Assembly (NCBI RefSeq): GCF_900101465.1
Contig: NZ_FMZM01000001.1
Location: 434,001 to 498,000 of the forward strand
Direction of reading: 5' to 3'
Length of the DNA stretch: 64,000 nucleotides
DNA from: Nocardioides lianchengensis
GTDB taxonomy: Bacteria > Actinomycetota > Actinomycetes > Propionibacteriales > Nocardioidaceae
Every line of letters starts with the position of its first letter. Position 1 is the first letter of the stretch. Position numbers and translations under genes: made by a program. The notes under the pieces were generated by a model. It saw only the letters and a program-made list of their open reading frames with translations, ran no database searches and was not told the DNA's origin. Below are positions 7,659-20,504 of the stretch, piece by piece.

Positions 7659-10600
7659 TCACCGCTGCGGCACCCGCGCCCCGACCGCCCCCAGGTCGAC
7701 CACGGCGTCGGCGAGGTCGACCCCGACGTGGTCGTGGCTGATCCAGACGACGGCTCGCTCGCCGCGCGGGTCGAGCACCTCGTGGGCGAGCTCCACGGCG
7801 GTGGCGTGGTCGAGGTGGGCGGTGGGCTCGTCGAGGACCAGGATCGGCTGCTCGGCGAGCAGCGAACGGGCGACGGCGATCCGGGCCCGCTCGCCACCCG
7901 AGACCTGGGCGTGGCCGTCGCCGAGCCAGGTGTGCAGCCCGTCGGGGAGGTCGTCCAGCCAGGTGCCGAGGCGGGCCCGCCGCAGGGCGGCCTCGACGTC
8001 TGCGTCGCTCGCGTCGGGCCGGGCCAGGCGGACGTTCTCGACCAGGGTCGAGGCGAAGACGTGCGGGTCGTCGTCGACCAGACCCACGACCCGTCGTACG
8101 TCGTCGGGGTCCAGGCGGGTGGTCGCGACCCCGCCGAGCCGAACGTCGCCCGCGACCGGGTCGAGGAAGCGCAGCAGCAGGGCGGCCAGCGTCGACTTGC
8201 CCGATCCCGACGGCCCCACGACCACGACCCGCTCGCCGCGGTCGACGCCGAGCGAGAGGTCGCGCAGCGCGATCCGGTCCGGCGTCCAGCCCGCGGTGAC
8301 GCGGTCGAGGACCAGGTCGTGCCGGGCCGGCGGCGGGTCGCCGACGGTGGCCCGGACGGCCGGGCGGGTGCGTTCGAGGGCGTGGAGACGGGCGGCGGCG
8401 GCCCGGGTGCGGACCGACAGCGCGCCGGCGTCGGCGAACGTGGTCAGGATGTCGGCCAGCGCGAGCGGCACCAGGGCCAGCAGCGCGAGGACCGGGCCCG
8501 AGACCTGACCGGTGGCGACCGCGGCGACGGCGGCGACGCCGATGCCGCAGACCACGAGGACGACGGCCCGCGCCGCGCCCGACCAGGCGACCGCCCGGGC
8601 GGCGGTCCGGCCGAGCCGGTCGCTCAGCTCCGCGACCCGCGACACGGCGGTCGCCTCGGCCTGCCACATGACCAGCTCGGGGGCGACCTGCGCGGTCTCG
8701 ACGGCCGCCTCCGAGAGGTCGGCCCGCAGGCCGACCGCGGCGCGCTCGGCCGTGCCGGCGCCGAGCCGGGCCAGGCCGAAGGCCAGCCCGCCCCCGACGA
8801 GGCCGACCGCGGCCACGACCGCACCCGCGGCCGGCAGCAGGGCGGTCGAGACGACCGTCGCGCCGGCCACGACCACTGCGCCCGCCATCAGCGGGAGCCG
8901 GACCCGGAGCGCGTCGTCCACCACGCCGTCCACGTCGTCGACGACCGAGGCGAGCAGGTCGCCCCGCCGGCGCCCGAGCCGGCCGGGGACGAGCGGCACC
9001 AGGGCGTCGTACACCTCGACCCGGCGGCGGGCCAGCAGTCGGAGGGCGAGGTCGTGGGAGCGGAGCCGCTCGACGTAGCGGAGCACCGGGCGGGCCAGTC
9101 CGAAGGTGCGGACGCCGACGATGGCCACCATCAGGGTCAGCACCGGCGGGTGCGTGGACGCCTGGACGATCAGCCACCCGGCGGTCGCGGTGAGCGCGAC
9201 ACCCGACAGCGAGGCCAGCGCGCCGAGGACGGTGCTGCCGAGCAGGCCCCCGCGCGGCGGTCGGTCGGCGGCGGGCTCGGGGGAGCGGTGCGCAGTCCAC
9301 CGTTCCGGTACGACGACCGGTGGGTGGCTCACCGCCGCGCGGGGTGTCGGCGCCGACAGCTCGATCACGTGGTCGGCCAGCGCGACCAGCGCGGGCCGGT
9401 GCGCCACGACCACGACCGCGCTGGTGCGGCCGAGCTCGACGACGGTGTCGGCGATGACCTGCTCGGTCAGCGCGTCCAGGTGGGCGGTCGGCTCGTCCAG
9501 GAAGACCCACGGACGCCGGGCCAGCACCACCCGGGCCAGGGCCAGCCGGGCCCGCTCGCCGGCCGACAGCGAGACGCCGTCCTCGCCGAGCGGCTGCCGG
9601 AGCGCCCAGGGCAGCGCCCGGACCCGCTCCTCGAGGGCGACCGCGCGCAGGGCGGCCCAGAGGTCGGCGTCGGTGGCCTCGGGTCGGGCCAGGCGCAGGT
9701 TGTCGGCCACGGTGCCGGCGACGAACACCGGCCGCTGCGAGACCCACGCGACCTGCGAGCGCCAGGCCTCGCCGGCGACGGGGACGCCGTCGACCAGCAC
9801 CTGGCCGTCGGTGGGCGGGACCAGGCCGACCAGCGCGGCGAGCAGGGTCGACTTGCCGCAGCCCGACGGGCCGGTGACGACGGTGACGCCGCGCGCCGGG
9901 ACGACGACGTCGACGCCGTCGAGGGCCGGCACGGTGCGGCCGGGGTGCCGGACGGTGAGGCCGGTCGCGACCAGCGCGGTGCCGGCCGCGGCCGGCGTCC
10001 CGATGCTCTCGGCCGGGGTGCCGGCCAGCAGCTCGTCGACCTGCTCGAAGGTCGCCACACCCTCGGCCGCGGCGTGGAACTCCGCCCCGACCCGGCGCAG
10101 CGGCCAGTACGCCTCAGGCGCGAGCAGCAGCACGAGCAGGGCCGTGTGCAGGTCGAGCCCGCCCCCGGCGAGCCGGGTGCCGACGACGACGGCCACCAGC
10201 GCGACCGACAGGGTCGCGACCAGCTCGAGCACGGCCGAGGAGGCGAAGGCGACGCGCAGGGTGGCCATGCTGGCCCGGCGGTAGCGGTCGGTGACCCGGC
10301 CGATGGTCGCGGACTGGGCCCGGGCCCGGCGGTGGGCGACCAGCGTCGGCAGACCTCGTACGACGTCGAGGAAGTGGCCCGACAACGACGCCATCGCCCG
10401 CCACTGCTCCTCGGCCCGGTCCCGGGTCGCGAGGCCCACCAGCGCGCCGAAGACCGGCACCAGCGGCAGGGTCAGCAGGACGACCAGCCCGCTCAGCGGG
10501 TCCAGCCAGGCGATCACGCCGAGGGTCAGCAGCGGGAGCGCGCCGGCGAGCACGACGGCGGGCAGGTAGCGGGTGAGATACGGCTCCGCGGCCGCCACGC

Positions 10601-10936
10601 CACGGGTCAGCAGCACGGCGTCGGCCGAGCGGACCTCGCGGCGGCGGAGCACCGCGGCGACGACCTGGCGGCGCAGGTGGGTCCCGACGATCGCCGTCGA
10701 CCGGGCGGCGAGCAGGTCGCCGACCCAGCCGGTCAGCGCGCGGGCGGCGAACACGGCGGCCACCGTGACGGCCCAGGTCGCGAGCTCCTCGCGCCGTACG
10801 GCGGCGACCAGCAGCCCCGTGACCGCCCACGCCTGGACGATGACGAGCACCGCCCCGAGCCCGCCCGCCACCAGCATCCCGGTCAGTGGCCGGGCGGCCG
10901 GGGCGAGCTGGCGACGCAGCCGCGGATCTGTGGGTC

Positions 10937-10940
<4 letters not shown>
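7659..10940 (-). CDS. cydDC: Fused CydDC heterodimer-type ABC exporter for cytochrome bd assembly
   Basis: Single 1093-residue polypeptide fusing CydD and CydC, the exporter of glutathione/cysteine-type thiols and heme needed to assemble cytochrome bd oxidase. Order: CydD-like membrane domain (about 1-300), ATPase 1 (Walker A GPSGCGKST, signature LSAGE, Walker B VFLDEPTAHLD), Pro-rich linker near 530, CydC-like membrane domain (about 560-820), ATPase 2 (GPSGSGKST, VSGGE, LVLDEPTAHLD). Both sites look catalytically complete. The ATG overlaps the cydB stop (ATGA). In E. coli these are two genes; fusion is known in several actinobacteria. Confidence 0.93.
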
Positions 10941-11956
<1,016 letters not shown>

Positions 11957-11972
11957 GTCGTGTCAGTCCTTC

Positions 11973-13427
11973 TCAGTACGCGAACGCGAGGGGCTGGTCG
12001 TCGTCCGCGTCGGTGCGGACCTTGGGCAGGTCGTCGACGCCGGTGATCGGCTCGACGCCCGTGGTGATGGCGGTCAGCAGGAGCCGCACCTCGATCACCG
12101 CGAGCACGCCGTACAGGAGCGTGAGGGTGATCAGGGAGATGAGCATCTCGGTGGCGCTGACCCCGGGCGAGACGGCCGAGGCGGTGGTCATCAGCCCGAA
12201 GACGGCCCACGGCTGACGGCCCATCTCGGTGAAGATCCAGCCCGCCGAGTTGGCCAGCAGCGGCATGAAGGGGAGCAGCAGGACCGCGGTGTAGAGCAGC
12301 CGGCCGCCGGGGATCCGGCCGCGCCGGGTCGCCCACAGCAGCCACAGCGCCACCGCCATCGCGGCGAAGCCGAGACCCATCATGAAGCGGAAGCTCCAGT
12401 AGGTGACGGGCACGTACGGCGTGTAGTCGCCGGCCGAGTAGTACGCCGCGCCCGGGTCCTCGCCGTACGTCTCCTGGTACTGCTCGCGCAGCTCGTTGAT
12501 GCCCTTCACCTCGCCGTCGAAGTCGCCGGTGGCGAGGAAGGAGAGCAGGTTCGGCACGGTCAGCGAGAACTTCTCGGTCTTCCCGTCCGGGGTGCCGATC
12601 GTGAAGACCGAGAACGGCGCGGGCTGCTCGGTCTCGTAGAGCGCCTCGGCGGCCGCCATCTTCATCGGCTGGACCTCGGTCATCACCTTGCCCTGGAAGT
12701 CACCCACGACGACCACCCCGAGGCCGGTGACCAGCACGAAGGCGGCACCGCCGCGGACCGCCTTGCGCCACATCCCGGCGTCCTCCGACGCGGGGTCGCT
12801 CTGGCGGCGGAGGTGCCAGAAGGCGATGCCGACCACGAAGGCGGCCGCCGTCATGTACGCCGCCAGCACGACGTGCGGGAACGTCACCAGCTGGACCTTG
12901 TTGAACATCACCGCCGCGAAGTCGTTCATCTCCGCGCGCCCGGTGTCGGGGTTGAAGGCGAAGCCGACCGGGTGCTGCATCCAGGAGTTCGCGGCCAGGA
13001 TGAACCAGGCCGAGAACAGCGTGCCGAGGTGCACCAGCCACATGCACCCGGCGTGCAGTCGCCCGGGGAGCCGGTCCCAGCCGAAGATCCACAGGCCGAG
13101 GAAGGTCGACTCGAGGAAGAAGGCCAGCAGGCCCTCGATGGCGAGCGGGGCGCCGAAGACGTCCCCGACGAAGCGCGAGTAGTCGCTCCAGTTCATCCCG
13201 AACTGGAACTCCTGGACGATGCCGGTGACCACGCCGATGGCGAAGTTGATGAGGAAGAGCTTCCCGAAGAAGCGCGTCAGGCGGAGGTACGCCGTGTCGC
13301 GGGACCGCAGCCAGCGGGTCTCGTAGTACGCCACCATCGCCGAGAGACCGATGCTGATCGGGACGAACATGAAGTGGTAGACGGTGGTGATGCCGAACTG
13401 CCACCGGGCGATGTCGAGCGGGTCCAC
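11973..13427 (-). CDS. cydA: Cytochrome bd quinol oxidase subunit I
   Basis: 484-residue heme-bearing subunit oxidising quinol and reducing O2 to water. Expected ligands are visible: H18 (heme b595), H185 and M402 in GWIFTEMGRQPW (heme b558), and acidic residues in IEGLLAFFLEST (E98, E106). The periplasmic Q-loop (about 250-330, GKVMTEVQPMKMAAAEA onward) is the short type. GTG start with AGGAGAG five bases upstream; TAGCGT -10 at 13464-13469 gives a leader of about 30 bases. A DosR/DevR-like box lies farther upstream at 13516-13529, fitting oxygen control. Confidence 0.97.
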   Translation of the reverse strand: MDPLDIARWQFGITTVYHFMFVPISIGLSAMVAYYETRWLRSRDTAYLRLTRFFGKLFLINFAIGVVTGIVQEFQFGMNWSDYSRFVGDVFGAPLAIEGLLAFFLESTFLGLWIFGWDRLPGRLHAGCMWLVHLGTLFSAWFILAANSWMQHPVGFAFNPDTGRAEMNDFAAVMFNKVQLVTFPHVVLAAYMTAAAFVVGIAFWHLRRQSDPASEDAGMWRKAVRGGAAFVLVTGLGVVVVGDFQGKVMTEVQPMKMAAAEALYETEQPAPFSVFTIGTPDGKTEKFSLTVPNLLSFLATGDFDGEVKGINELREQYQETYGEDPGAAYYSAGDYTPYVPVTYWSFRFMMGLGFAAMAVALWLLWATRRGRIPGGRLLYTAVLLLPFMPLLANSAGWIFTEMGRQPWAVFGLMTTASAVSPGVSATEMLISLITLTLLYGVLAVIEVRLLLTAITTGVEPITGVDDLPKVRTDADDDQPLAFAY

Positions 13428-13515
13428 GAGCTCTCCTGAGCGGTCGGTCCTGTTGGTACGACCACGCTAGGAAGCACGGCAGGGCCGGGGGATCGGGCGG
13501 ACGGCCCCGGCCTCG

Positions 13516-13529
13516 GGGACCAACGTCCC
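13516..13529 (-). promoter_or_regulatory. DosR/DevR-like box upstream of cydA
   Basis: GGGAC (13516-13520), CAAC, GTCCC (13525-13529) with flanking G and G; this is exactly the core GGGAC-N4-GTCCC of the mycobacterial DosR/DevR site. It is centred about 55 bases upstream of the cydA -10 (TAGCGT, 13464-13469), a usual activator distance. A second exact match lies beside the devR gene at 14700-14713. Confidence 0.65.
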
Positions 13530-13550
13530 GACCCGTCCGGGACCCGTGCC

Positions 13551-13735
13551 GGGTCTCGATACGCTCGCTGGCGCTCGCGAGAGAGACCAACGACGGGGTG
13601 GTTGAGTGAGCGGCGGGTCTCGATACGCTCGCTGGCGCTCGCGAGAGAGACCAACGATGGGTGGTCGAGTGGGCGGTCAGTCTCGCTGGTCGAGTAGCCG
13701 CCGAGGAACGAGGCGGCGTATCGAGACCCGGTGAG
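13551..13735. repeat. REP-like palindromic repeat block (three units)
   Basis: Two near-identical direct copies begin at 13551 and 13615 (64-base period), each opening with GGGTCTCGATACGCTCGC and ending near GAGAGAGACCAACGA, so each unit is itself palindromic (GGTCTC...GAGACC). A third, inverted unit of a related kind covers about 13681-13731 (GTCGAGTAGCC ... GTATCGAGACCC). The same two kinds recur at 42593-42739. The block fills most of the 321-base cydA/nitroreductase spacer, which holds no gene. Confidence 0.75.
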
Positions 13736-13748
13736 CCGGGAGTCGGCC

Positions 13749-14663
13749 TCAGCCCGGCAGGGAGGTGCTCTCGGCCGGAGCCCCACCGAGCAGCACCTCG
13801 GCGAGCGGGCGGCGCGGGGTCGCGGGGAGGTCGCTGCGGCTGATCTCCTGCCAGCCCAGCCGCAGCAGCAGCTGGGGGACGACCAGCCCGCCGAGGACGT
13901 CGTGGTGCAGGACCCGCCGGGTCTCCTCGACCTCGACCACCCGGCTGAGCGGCACGACCGAGAGTCCGTCGTGGGCGGCGCGCAGCCACAGCTCGCTCAG
14001 CGCCTCGCCGGCGGCGAGCCAGGCCGCCGGACCGTCGTCGACGGTGCAGACCGCGACCACGGCGTCGGAGGCGGCCAGCGCGTGGGACCGCGGGCGCTCG
14101 CTCCAGCGGCGCTCCTCGGCGGCGTACCGCTCGTCGGTCTCCTGCAGCGCGGTGGCCCGGTCGACGAGCACGCCGCTGCGCACCCGTTCGGCGACGCCGG
14201 TGAGCGGGACGGCCTGGACGCCGTGGCCGCCGACGCCGCGGGTGAGGGCCTGCAGGTGCTCCTCCTCGACCGGCCAGGACGTGAAGCGTCGCCGGTCGGT
14301 ACGACGGGCGAGCAGGACGTGCAGCTCGCCGCTGACGGTCGGCTCGCGCTCCGAGCGGACCAGGTCGATCGTCGCCAGCAGGTCGGGCTGGTCGGGATCG
14401 GGGTGGCGGGTGACGATCGGGTCGTAGCCCAGCGACGTGGCGGCCACCCGTGCGTGGTGCAGCGCGGCTCCGCAGCTCAGCACCAGGTTCCGTCCGCTCG
14501 GGTCGGCCACCTCCAGCTGTCGTGAGCGGTCGGCCCACAGCCCGACCCGGTCGGCGTCGGTCCGCTCCTCGATCCGCCAGGCCCAGGGTTGGGTGTTGTG
14601 CACGCTGGGGGCCCGGCAGGCGAGCTCCACCACACGCGCGGCGGAGGGGCGGGAGGACGGCAT
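13749..14663 (-). CDS. Acg-family nitroreductase-like protein
   Basis: 304-residue flavin-type nitroreductase of the Acg/Rv2032 and Rv3131 group, which in mycobacteria are strongly DosR-induced. Markers are the N-terminal VVELACRAPSVHNTQPWAWR and the C-terminal LRAAHDGLSVVPLS and LRLGWQ. Some Acg proteins bind FMN but have sealed active sites and act as flavin stores, so catalysis is unproven. It is divergent from devR with a GGGAC-N4-GTCCC box centred about 43 bases upstream of its ATG; with CACCGT seven bases before ATG, that box sits at an activator position for a leaderless message. Confidence 0.85.
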   Translation of the reverse strand: MPSSRPSAARVVELACRAPSVHNTQPWAWRIEERTDADRVGLWADRSRQLEVADPSGRNLVLSCGAALHHARVAATSLGYDPIVTRHPDPDQPDLLATIDLVRSEREPTVSGELHVLLARRTDRRRFTSWPVEEEHLQALTRGVGGHGVQAVPLTGVAERVRSGVLVDRATALQETDERYAAEERRWSERPRSHALAASDAVVAVCTVDDGPAAWLAAGEALSELWLRAAHDGLSVVPLSRVVEVEETRRVLHHDVLGGLVVPQLLLRLGWQEISRSDLPATPRRPLAEVLLGGAPAESTSLPG

Positions 14664-14699
14664 GGGCTCAACGGTGCGGCAGCGGGGACCGCCGGACCA

Positions 14700-14713
14700 G
14701 GGACCAAGGTCCC
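14700..14713. promoter_or_regulatory. DosR/DevR-like box between the nitroreductase and devR genes
   Basis: GGGAC (14700-14704), CAAG, GTCCC (14709-14713). Centre at about -43 from the nitroreductase start and -64 from the devR start; both genes appear leaderless (CACCGT and TAGGTT hexamers 6-7 bases before their ATGs). It could therefore serve both divergent genes and give devR autoregulation. Confidence 0.7.
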
Positions 14714-14770
14714 CCGTGACCGGGTCAGGGGCCCGTCGACCTCCCGGGTCCGGCTCGGTAGGTTCGGGGC

Positions 14771-17033
<2,263 letters not shown>

Positions 17034-17061
17034 CGACGACCGGCTGACTACTGTCGGCGGC

Positions 17062-17817
17062 ATGGGTCAGCGCATCGAGATCACCACCGCCGACGGCACG
17101 GCCGAGGCCTACCTCACCGAGCCGGGCGCCGGGCCCGGCGTGCTGCTCTTCGTCGACGCGATCGGGCTGCGCACGCAGATCGAGGCGATGGCCGACCGCA
17201 TCGCGTCGTGGGGGTACGTCGTCCTCGCCCCGCACGTCTTCTACCGCGAGGGGTCGGCGGCCGAGCTGGCCCCGGCCGGCGACCTGCGCGACGCCGGGGC
17301 GCGGGAGGCCTTCTTCGCCGGCGGCGTGATGGACCGGGTTGGCCGGCTGACCCCGGACCTCTCGAACCCCGACACCGAGGCGTACGTCGACGCCCTGCTC
17401 CGGCACGCGACCGCGCCGATCGGCGTGACCGGCTACTGCATGGGCGCCCGCCTGGCCCTGCGTGCCGCCGGCCTGCGCCCCGACGTCGTCCGCGCGGTCG
17501 GCGGCTTCCACGGCGGCCGCCTCGTGACCGACGCCCCGGACAGCCCCCATCTCTCGGCGGCCGGCGCCCGGGCCGAGCTCGTCTTCGGCCACGCCGACCA
17601 GGACGCCTCGATGCCACCGGAGCAGGTCGCCGCCCTGGCGGCCGCGCTCGACGAGGCCGGGCTCGTGCACGCCGAGGCGATCTACCCCGGCGCCCCGCAC
17701 GGCTTCACGATGGCCGACACCTCGTCGTACGACGAGGCCGGTGCGGAGCGGCACTTCACCGAGCTCCGTGGCCTCCTGGACCGCACCCTCGGACAGGTGG
17801 TCCAGACCGGCGCATAG
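17062..17817 (+). CDS. Dienelactone hydrolase family protein
   Basis: 251-residue alpha/beta hydrolase of the dienelactone hydrolase family. Catalytic Cys-type nucleophile in GVTGYCMGARLAL, acid in VFGHADQDASM and His in YPGAPHGFTM give the usual Cys-Asp-His triad. The family opens lactone rings in chlorocatechol pathways, but many homologues have other substrates; no aromatic-degradation genes adjoin it. TACTGT at 17049-17054 is seven bases before ATG, as for a leaderless message. Confidence 0.85.
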   Translation: MGQRIEITTADGTAEAYLTEPGAGPGVLLFVDAIGLRTQIEAMADRIASWGYVVLAPHVFYREGSAAELAPAGDLRDAGAREAFFAGGVMDRVGRLTPDLSNPDTEAYVDALLRHATAPIGVTGYCMGARLALRAAGLRPDVVRAVGGFHGGRLVTDAPDSPHLSAAGARAELVFGHADQDASMPPEQVAALAAALDEAGLVHAEAIYPGAPHGFTMADTSSYDEAGAERHFTELRGLLDRTLGQVVQTGA

Positions 17818-17845
17818 CCGATACGGGCCGGGGTACGAACGACTC

Positions 17846-17889
17846 GGGCCGGGACCGCCCAATACCCCCCACTTCGGCGGTCCCGGCCC
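17846..17889 (+). terminator. Hairpin terminator
   Basis: Perfect 14-bp inverted repeat GGGCCGGGACCGCC (17846-17859) and GGCGGTCCCGGCCC (17876-17889) with a 16-base loop, 28 bases after the dienelactone hydrolase stop and before dps. Confidence 0.65.
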
Positions 17890-17960
17890 CTCATCGTCTC
17901 CGGACCCGCTCACCCCCTCCGGCTCGTTTCCGGGCCCGCGGGAGCGGTTACCGGATCGGC

Positions 17961-18521
17961 ATGACGACTCCGAGCAAGCTGAAGTACACGGTTCCCGGCA
18001 TGAGCGACACCGACGCCGAGCGCGTCGTGACCCTGCTCCAGAGCCGGCTCAACGCCTCGAACGACCTCCACCTCACGCTCAAGCACGTGCACTGGAACGT
18101 CGTCGGCCCCCACTTCATCTCCGTCCACGAGATGCTCGACCCCCAGGTCGACGCCGTACGCGGGTTCGCCGACGACCTCGCCGAGCGGATCGCCACCCTC
18201 GGCGGCTCGCCGGTCGGGACGCCGGGCAAGCTGGTCGAGGCGCGCACTTGGGAGGAGTACAGCCTCGGGCGGGCCACCACCCAGGAGCACCTCGGGGCCC
18301 TCGACCTGGTCTACCAGGGCGTGATCTCCGACTACCGCGACGGCATCAAGGAGCTCGACGAGCTCGACCTGGTCACCCAGGACATGTTCATCGCCCAGAC
18401 CGAGCAGCTGGAGCTCTTCCATTGGTTCATCCGGGCGCACCTGGAGGACAAGGGCGGCAACCTCTCGACCACGGGTGCCAGCTCCGAGAAGGACGCCGCC
18501 GCGGCGGCGGGCGAGGGCTGA
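17961..18521 (+). CDS. dps: Dps-family DNA-binding ferritin-like protein
   Basis: 186-residue Dps (starvation DNA-binding protein). The four-helix ferroxidase signature is clear: LHLTLKHVHWNVVGPHFISVHEMLDPQVDAVRGFADDLAERIATLGG carries the inter-subunit His, Asp and Glu ligands. It should form a dodecamer that oxidises and stores iron and shields DNA. The N terminus (TTPSKLKYTVPGMSDTD) and Ala-rich acidic tail are extensions typical of actinobacterial forms. No DevR box was found at this gene. Convergent with the HAD gene, eight bases apart. Confidence 0.93.
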   Translation: MTTPSKLKYTVPGMSDTDAERVVTLLQSRLNASNDLHLTLKHVHWNVVGPHFISVHEMLDPQVDAVRGFADDLAERIATLGGSPVGTPGKLVEARTWEEYSLGRATTQEHLGALDLVYQGVISDYRDGIKELDELDLVTQDMFIAQTEQLELFHWFIRAHLEDKGGNLSTTGASSEKDAAAAAGEG

Positions 18522-18529
18522 CCCTCACC

Positions 18530-19210
18530 TCACGATCGACCGGCCCGCGCGGCCTGGTCGAGCGCCTCGTCCAGGTGCTCGGTCAGGTCGCGCGGGTCGT
18601 CGTACGTCGCGGCGGCGCCGGCCTCCAGCAGCTCGGCCGCCCCGAAGCCGCCGCTGCGCAGCGCCAGGGTCGGGACGGCCCGCTCGTTCGCCGCGGCCAC
18701 GTCCCAGACCGAGTCGCCGATCATCACCGCCCGGCCGCCGCCCACCCGTTCGAGCGCCACGTCGAGCAGTTCCGGGTGTGGCTTGGTTTCCGACGCGTCG
18801 TCGGCCGTCGTCCACGCGTCGGTGCGGGACCGGGCGTCCAGCAGCTCCAGCGCGTGGTCGGCGTGCCGGGGGATGCTCGAGCTGGCCAGCACCACTTTCA
18901 GGCCGGCGCCGCGCAGCGCGTCGAGCAGGCCCCGCGCCCCGCCGAACAGCCGCGTCTCCTCGATGATCGCGTCGTACTCCTTCTCCCACCGGTCGCGCAC
19001 CTCGTCGCCGACCTGGGCCTCGGCCTCGTCGCCGGCCACCGCGCCCACGAGCTTGTCGCCGCCCATCCCGAGGTGTCGGTGGATCCGCCACAGGGCGACG
19101 CTGCGCCCGACGTGGGCGAAGGCCCGCGACCAGGCCAGCGCGTGGTGGTAGTTGGAGTCCAGGAGGGTGCCGTCGATGTCGACGACCGCGGTCTCGAAGG
19201 GGGTGCTCAT
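18530..19210 (-). CDS. HAD-superfamily phosphatase
   Basis: 226-residue haloacid-dehalogenase hydrolase. Motif I is VVDIDGTLLDSN (nucleophile Asp and acid Asp), motif II VVLASSS, motif III Lys in TKPHPE, motif IV VMIGDSVWDVAAA, with a helical cap after motif I (phosphoglycolate phosphatase/beta-phosphoglucomutase type). The substrate is unknown. ATG 19210 is preferred because MSTPFETAVVDIDGT fits family length; a longer reading to 19282 has no support. Confidence 0.85.
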   Translation of the reverse strand: MSTPFETAVVDIDGTLLDSNYHHALAWSRAFAHVGRSVALWRIHRHLGMGGDKLVGAVAGDEAEAQVGDEVRDRWEKEYDAIIEETRLFGGARGLLDALRGAGLKVVLASSSIPRHADHALELLDARSRTDAWTTADDASETKPHPELLDVALERVGGGRAVMIGDSVWDVAAANERAVPTLALRSGGFGAAELLEAGAAATYDDPRDLTEHLDEALDQAARAGRS

Positions 19211-19259
19211 GCCGTCCGTTACCCGGGTACCGGGCGTCGTACGAGAGAGGAGCGGACCC

Positions 19260-19586
19260 ATGCCGCAGCAGGGCTGGAGCAAGAAGCGCGAGCGTCAGTA
19301 CGACCACATCAAGGAGGGCCTCGAGGACCAGGGGCGCAGCGAGGAGCAGGCGGAGGAGATCGCCGCCCGCACGGTCAACAAGGAGCGGGCGCGCGCTGGG
19401 GAGGCGAAGGAGAGCAGCCGCACCTCCACCGAGGACCTGTCGTCGTCGCGCCGCGGCGGGCTCCGGTCGCACCGCGGCGCGGGTGGTCGCACCAAGGAGC
19501 AGCTGTACGCCGAGGCCCGCAAGAAGAACGTCAAGGGCCGCTCGTCGATGACCAAGGCCGAGCTGGAGCGGGCCGTCGATCGCTGA
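19260..19586 (+). CDS. Small basic protein with Rho-N/SAP-like C terminus (plasmid-stabilisation-like)
   Basis: 108-residue highly charged protein, MPQQGWSKKRERQYDHIKEGLEDQGRS..., ending in GRTKEQLYAEARKKNVKGRSSMTKAELERAV. The tail resembles the Rho N-terminal/SAP helix-extended-loop-helix fold that binds nucleic acid. Close relatives are common in actinobacteria and often labelled plasmid stabilisation protein, but no plasmid function is implied here. Ribosome site GAGAGGAG is seven bases upstream. Divergent from the HAD gene. Confidence 0.7.
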   Translation: MPQQGWSKKRERQYDHIKEGLEDQGRSEEQAEEIAARTVNKERARAGEAKESSRTSTEDLSSSRRGGLRSHRGAGGRTKEQLYAEARKKNVKGRSSMTKAELERAVDR

Positions 19587-19702
19587 TCCCGCGGCGCTCC
19601 GGGTGCGGTTGTCGAGCGGTCGCGGACCGTGGGACGATTCTCGCGCGAGGTCCGTTCTCAGGACCGATCACGGGGCGCATCAACGGGGGAAGGTGTGTCG
19701 TC

Positions 19703-20497
19703 GTGGGCTCGGACCGGTACGCCCGGGAGGCGGTGGGGCTCTCCGACGCCCGTCGTCGGGCCGAGACCGCCCGGCTCCTGTCCCGGGCCCACGCCTCGAG
19801 CGGTGAGGACCGCGCCCGCTACGAGAACGACGTCGTCCGCCTCAACCTCGGGGTCGCCGCCGACGTCGCGCGGCGCTACCACGGACGCGGCATCGCCGCC
19901 GACGACATCGACCAGGTCGCCTGCCTCGGGATGGTCAAGGCCGTGCGCGCCTTCGACCCGACCCGCGGAGACGACTTCCTGAGCTTCGCGGTCCCCACGC
20001 TGCGTGGCGAGATCCGCCGCTACTTCCGCGACGCCGGCTGGACGGTCCGGCCGCCCCGCCCGGTGCAGGAGACCCAGGAGCGGATCGCCGGGGCCGAGGC
20101 CGTGCTCTCCCAGCGCCTGGGTCGCACGCCCCGGCCGTCCGAGATCGCCGTCCACCTCGACGTACCGCTGGTGCTGGTCCTCGACTCGCTGCACGCCACC
20201 GGCTGCTTCGCCCCGGTCTCGCTCGACGCCCCGCACCCGTACGACGACGAGGGCCGCGGCCCCGCCGACCTGCTCGGCGAGCTCGACCCCGCCTTCGCCT
20301 CAGCCGAGGCCCGGCTCGCGTTGCAGCCGCTGATCCGCGACCTCTCCGAGCGCGAGCGCACCATCATCGAGATGCGCTACTTCGACAACCGCACCCAGGC
20401 CGAGATCGGCGCCGAGGTCGGGGTCAGCCAGGAGCAGGTCTCCCGCCTGATCGCCGGCATCCTCTCCCGCCTCCGCGAGCGCCTCGCCGTCGCCTGA
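19703..20497 (+). CDS. SigB/SigF-type alternative sigma factor
   Basis: 264-residue sigma-70 family factor with regions 2, 3 and 4: DDIDQVACLGMVKAVRAFDPTRGDDFLSFAVPTLRGEIRRYFRD (region 2), PSEIAVHLDV (region 3) and LSERERTIIEMRYFDNRTQAEIGAEVGVSQEQVSRLIAGIL (region 4). This is the general stress/SigF branch. Usually an anti-sigma kinase precedes it; none is adjacent, so regulation may be by an unlinked partner. GTG 19703 follows GGGGGAAGG. A 117-base spacer upstream holds its promoter, not recognised with confidence. Confidence 0.88.
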   Translation: MGSDRYAREAVGLSDARRRAETARLLSRAHASSGEDRARYENDVVRLNLGVAADVARRYHGRGIAADDIDQVACLGMVKAVRAFDPTRGDDFLSFAVPTLRGEIRRYFRDAGWTVRPPRPVQETQERIAGAEAVLSQRLGRTPRPSEIAVHLDVPLVLVLDSLHATGCFAPVSLDAPHPYDDEGRGPADLLGELDPAFASAEARLALQPLIRDLSERERTIIEMRYFDNRTQAEIGAEVGVSQEQVSRLIAGILSRLRERLAVA

Positions 20498-20504
20498 CGC
20501 CGAC

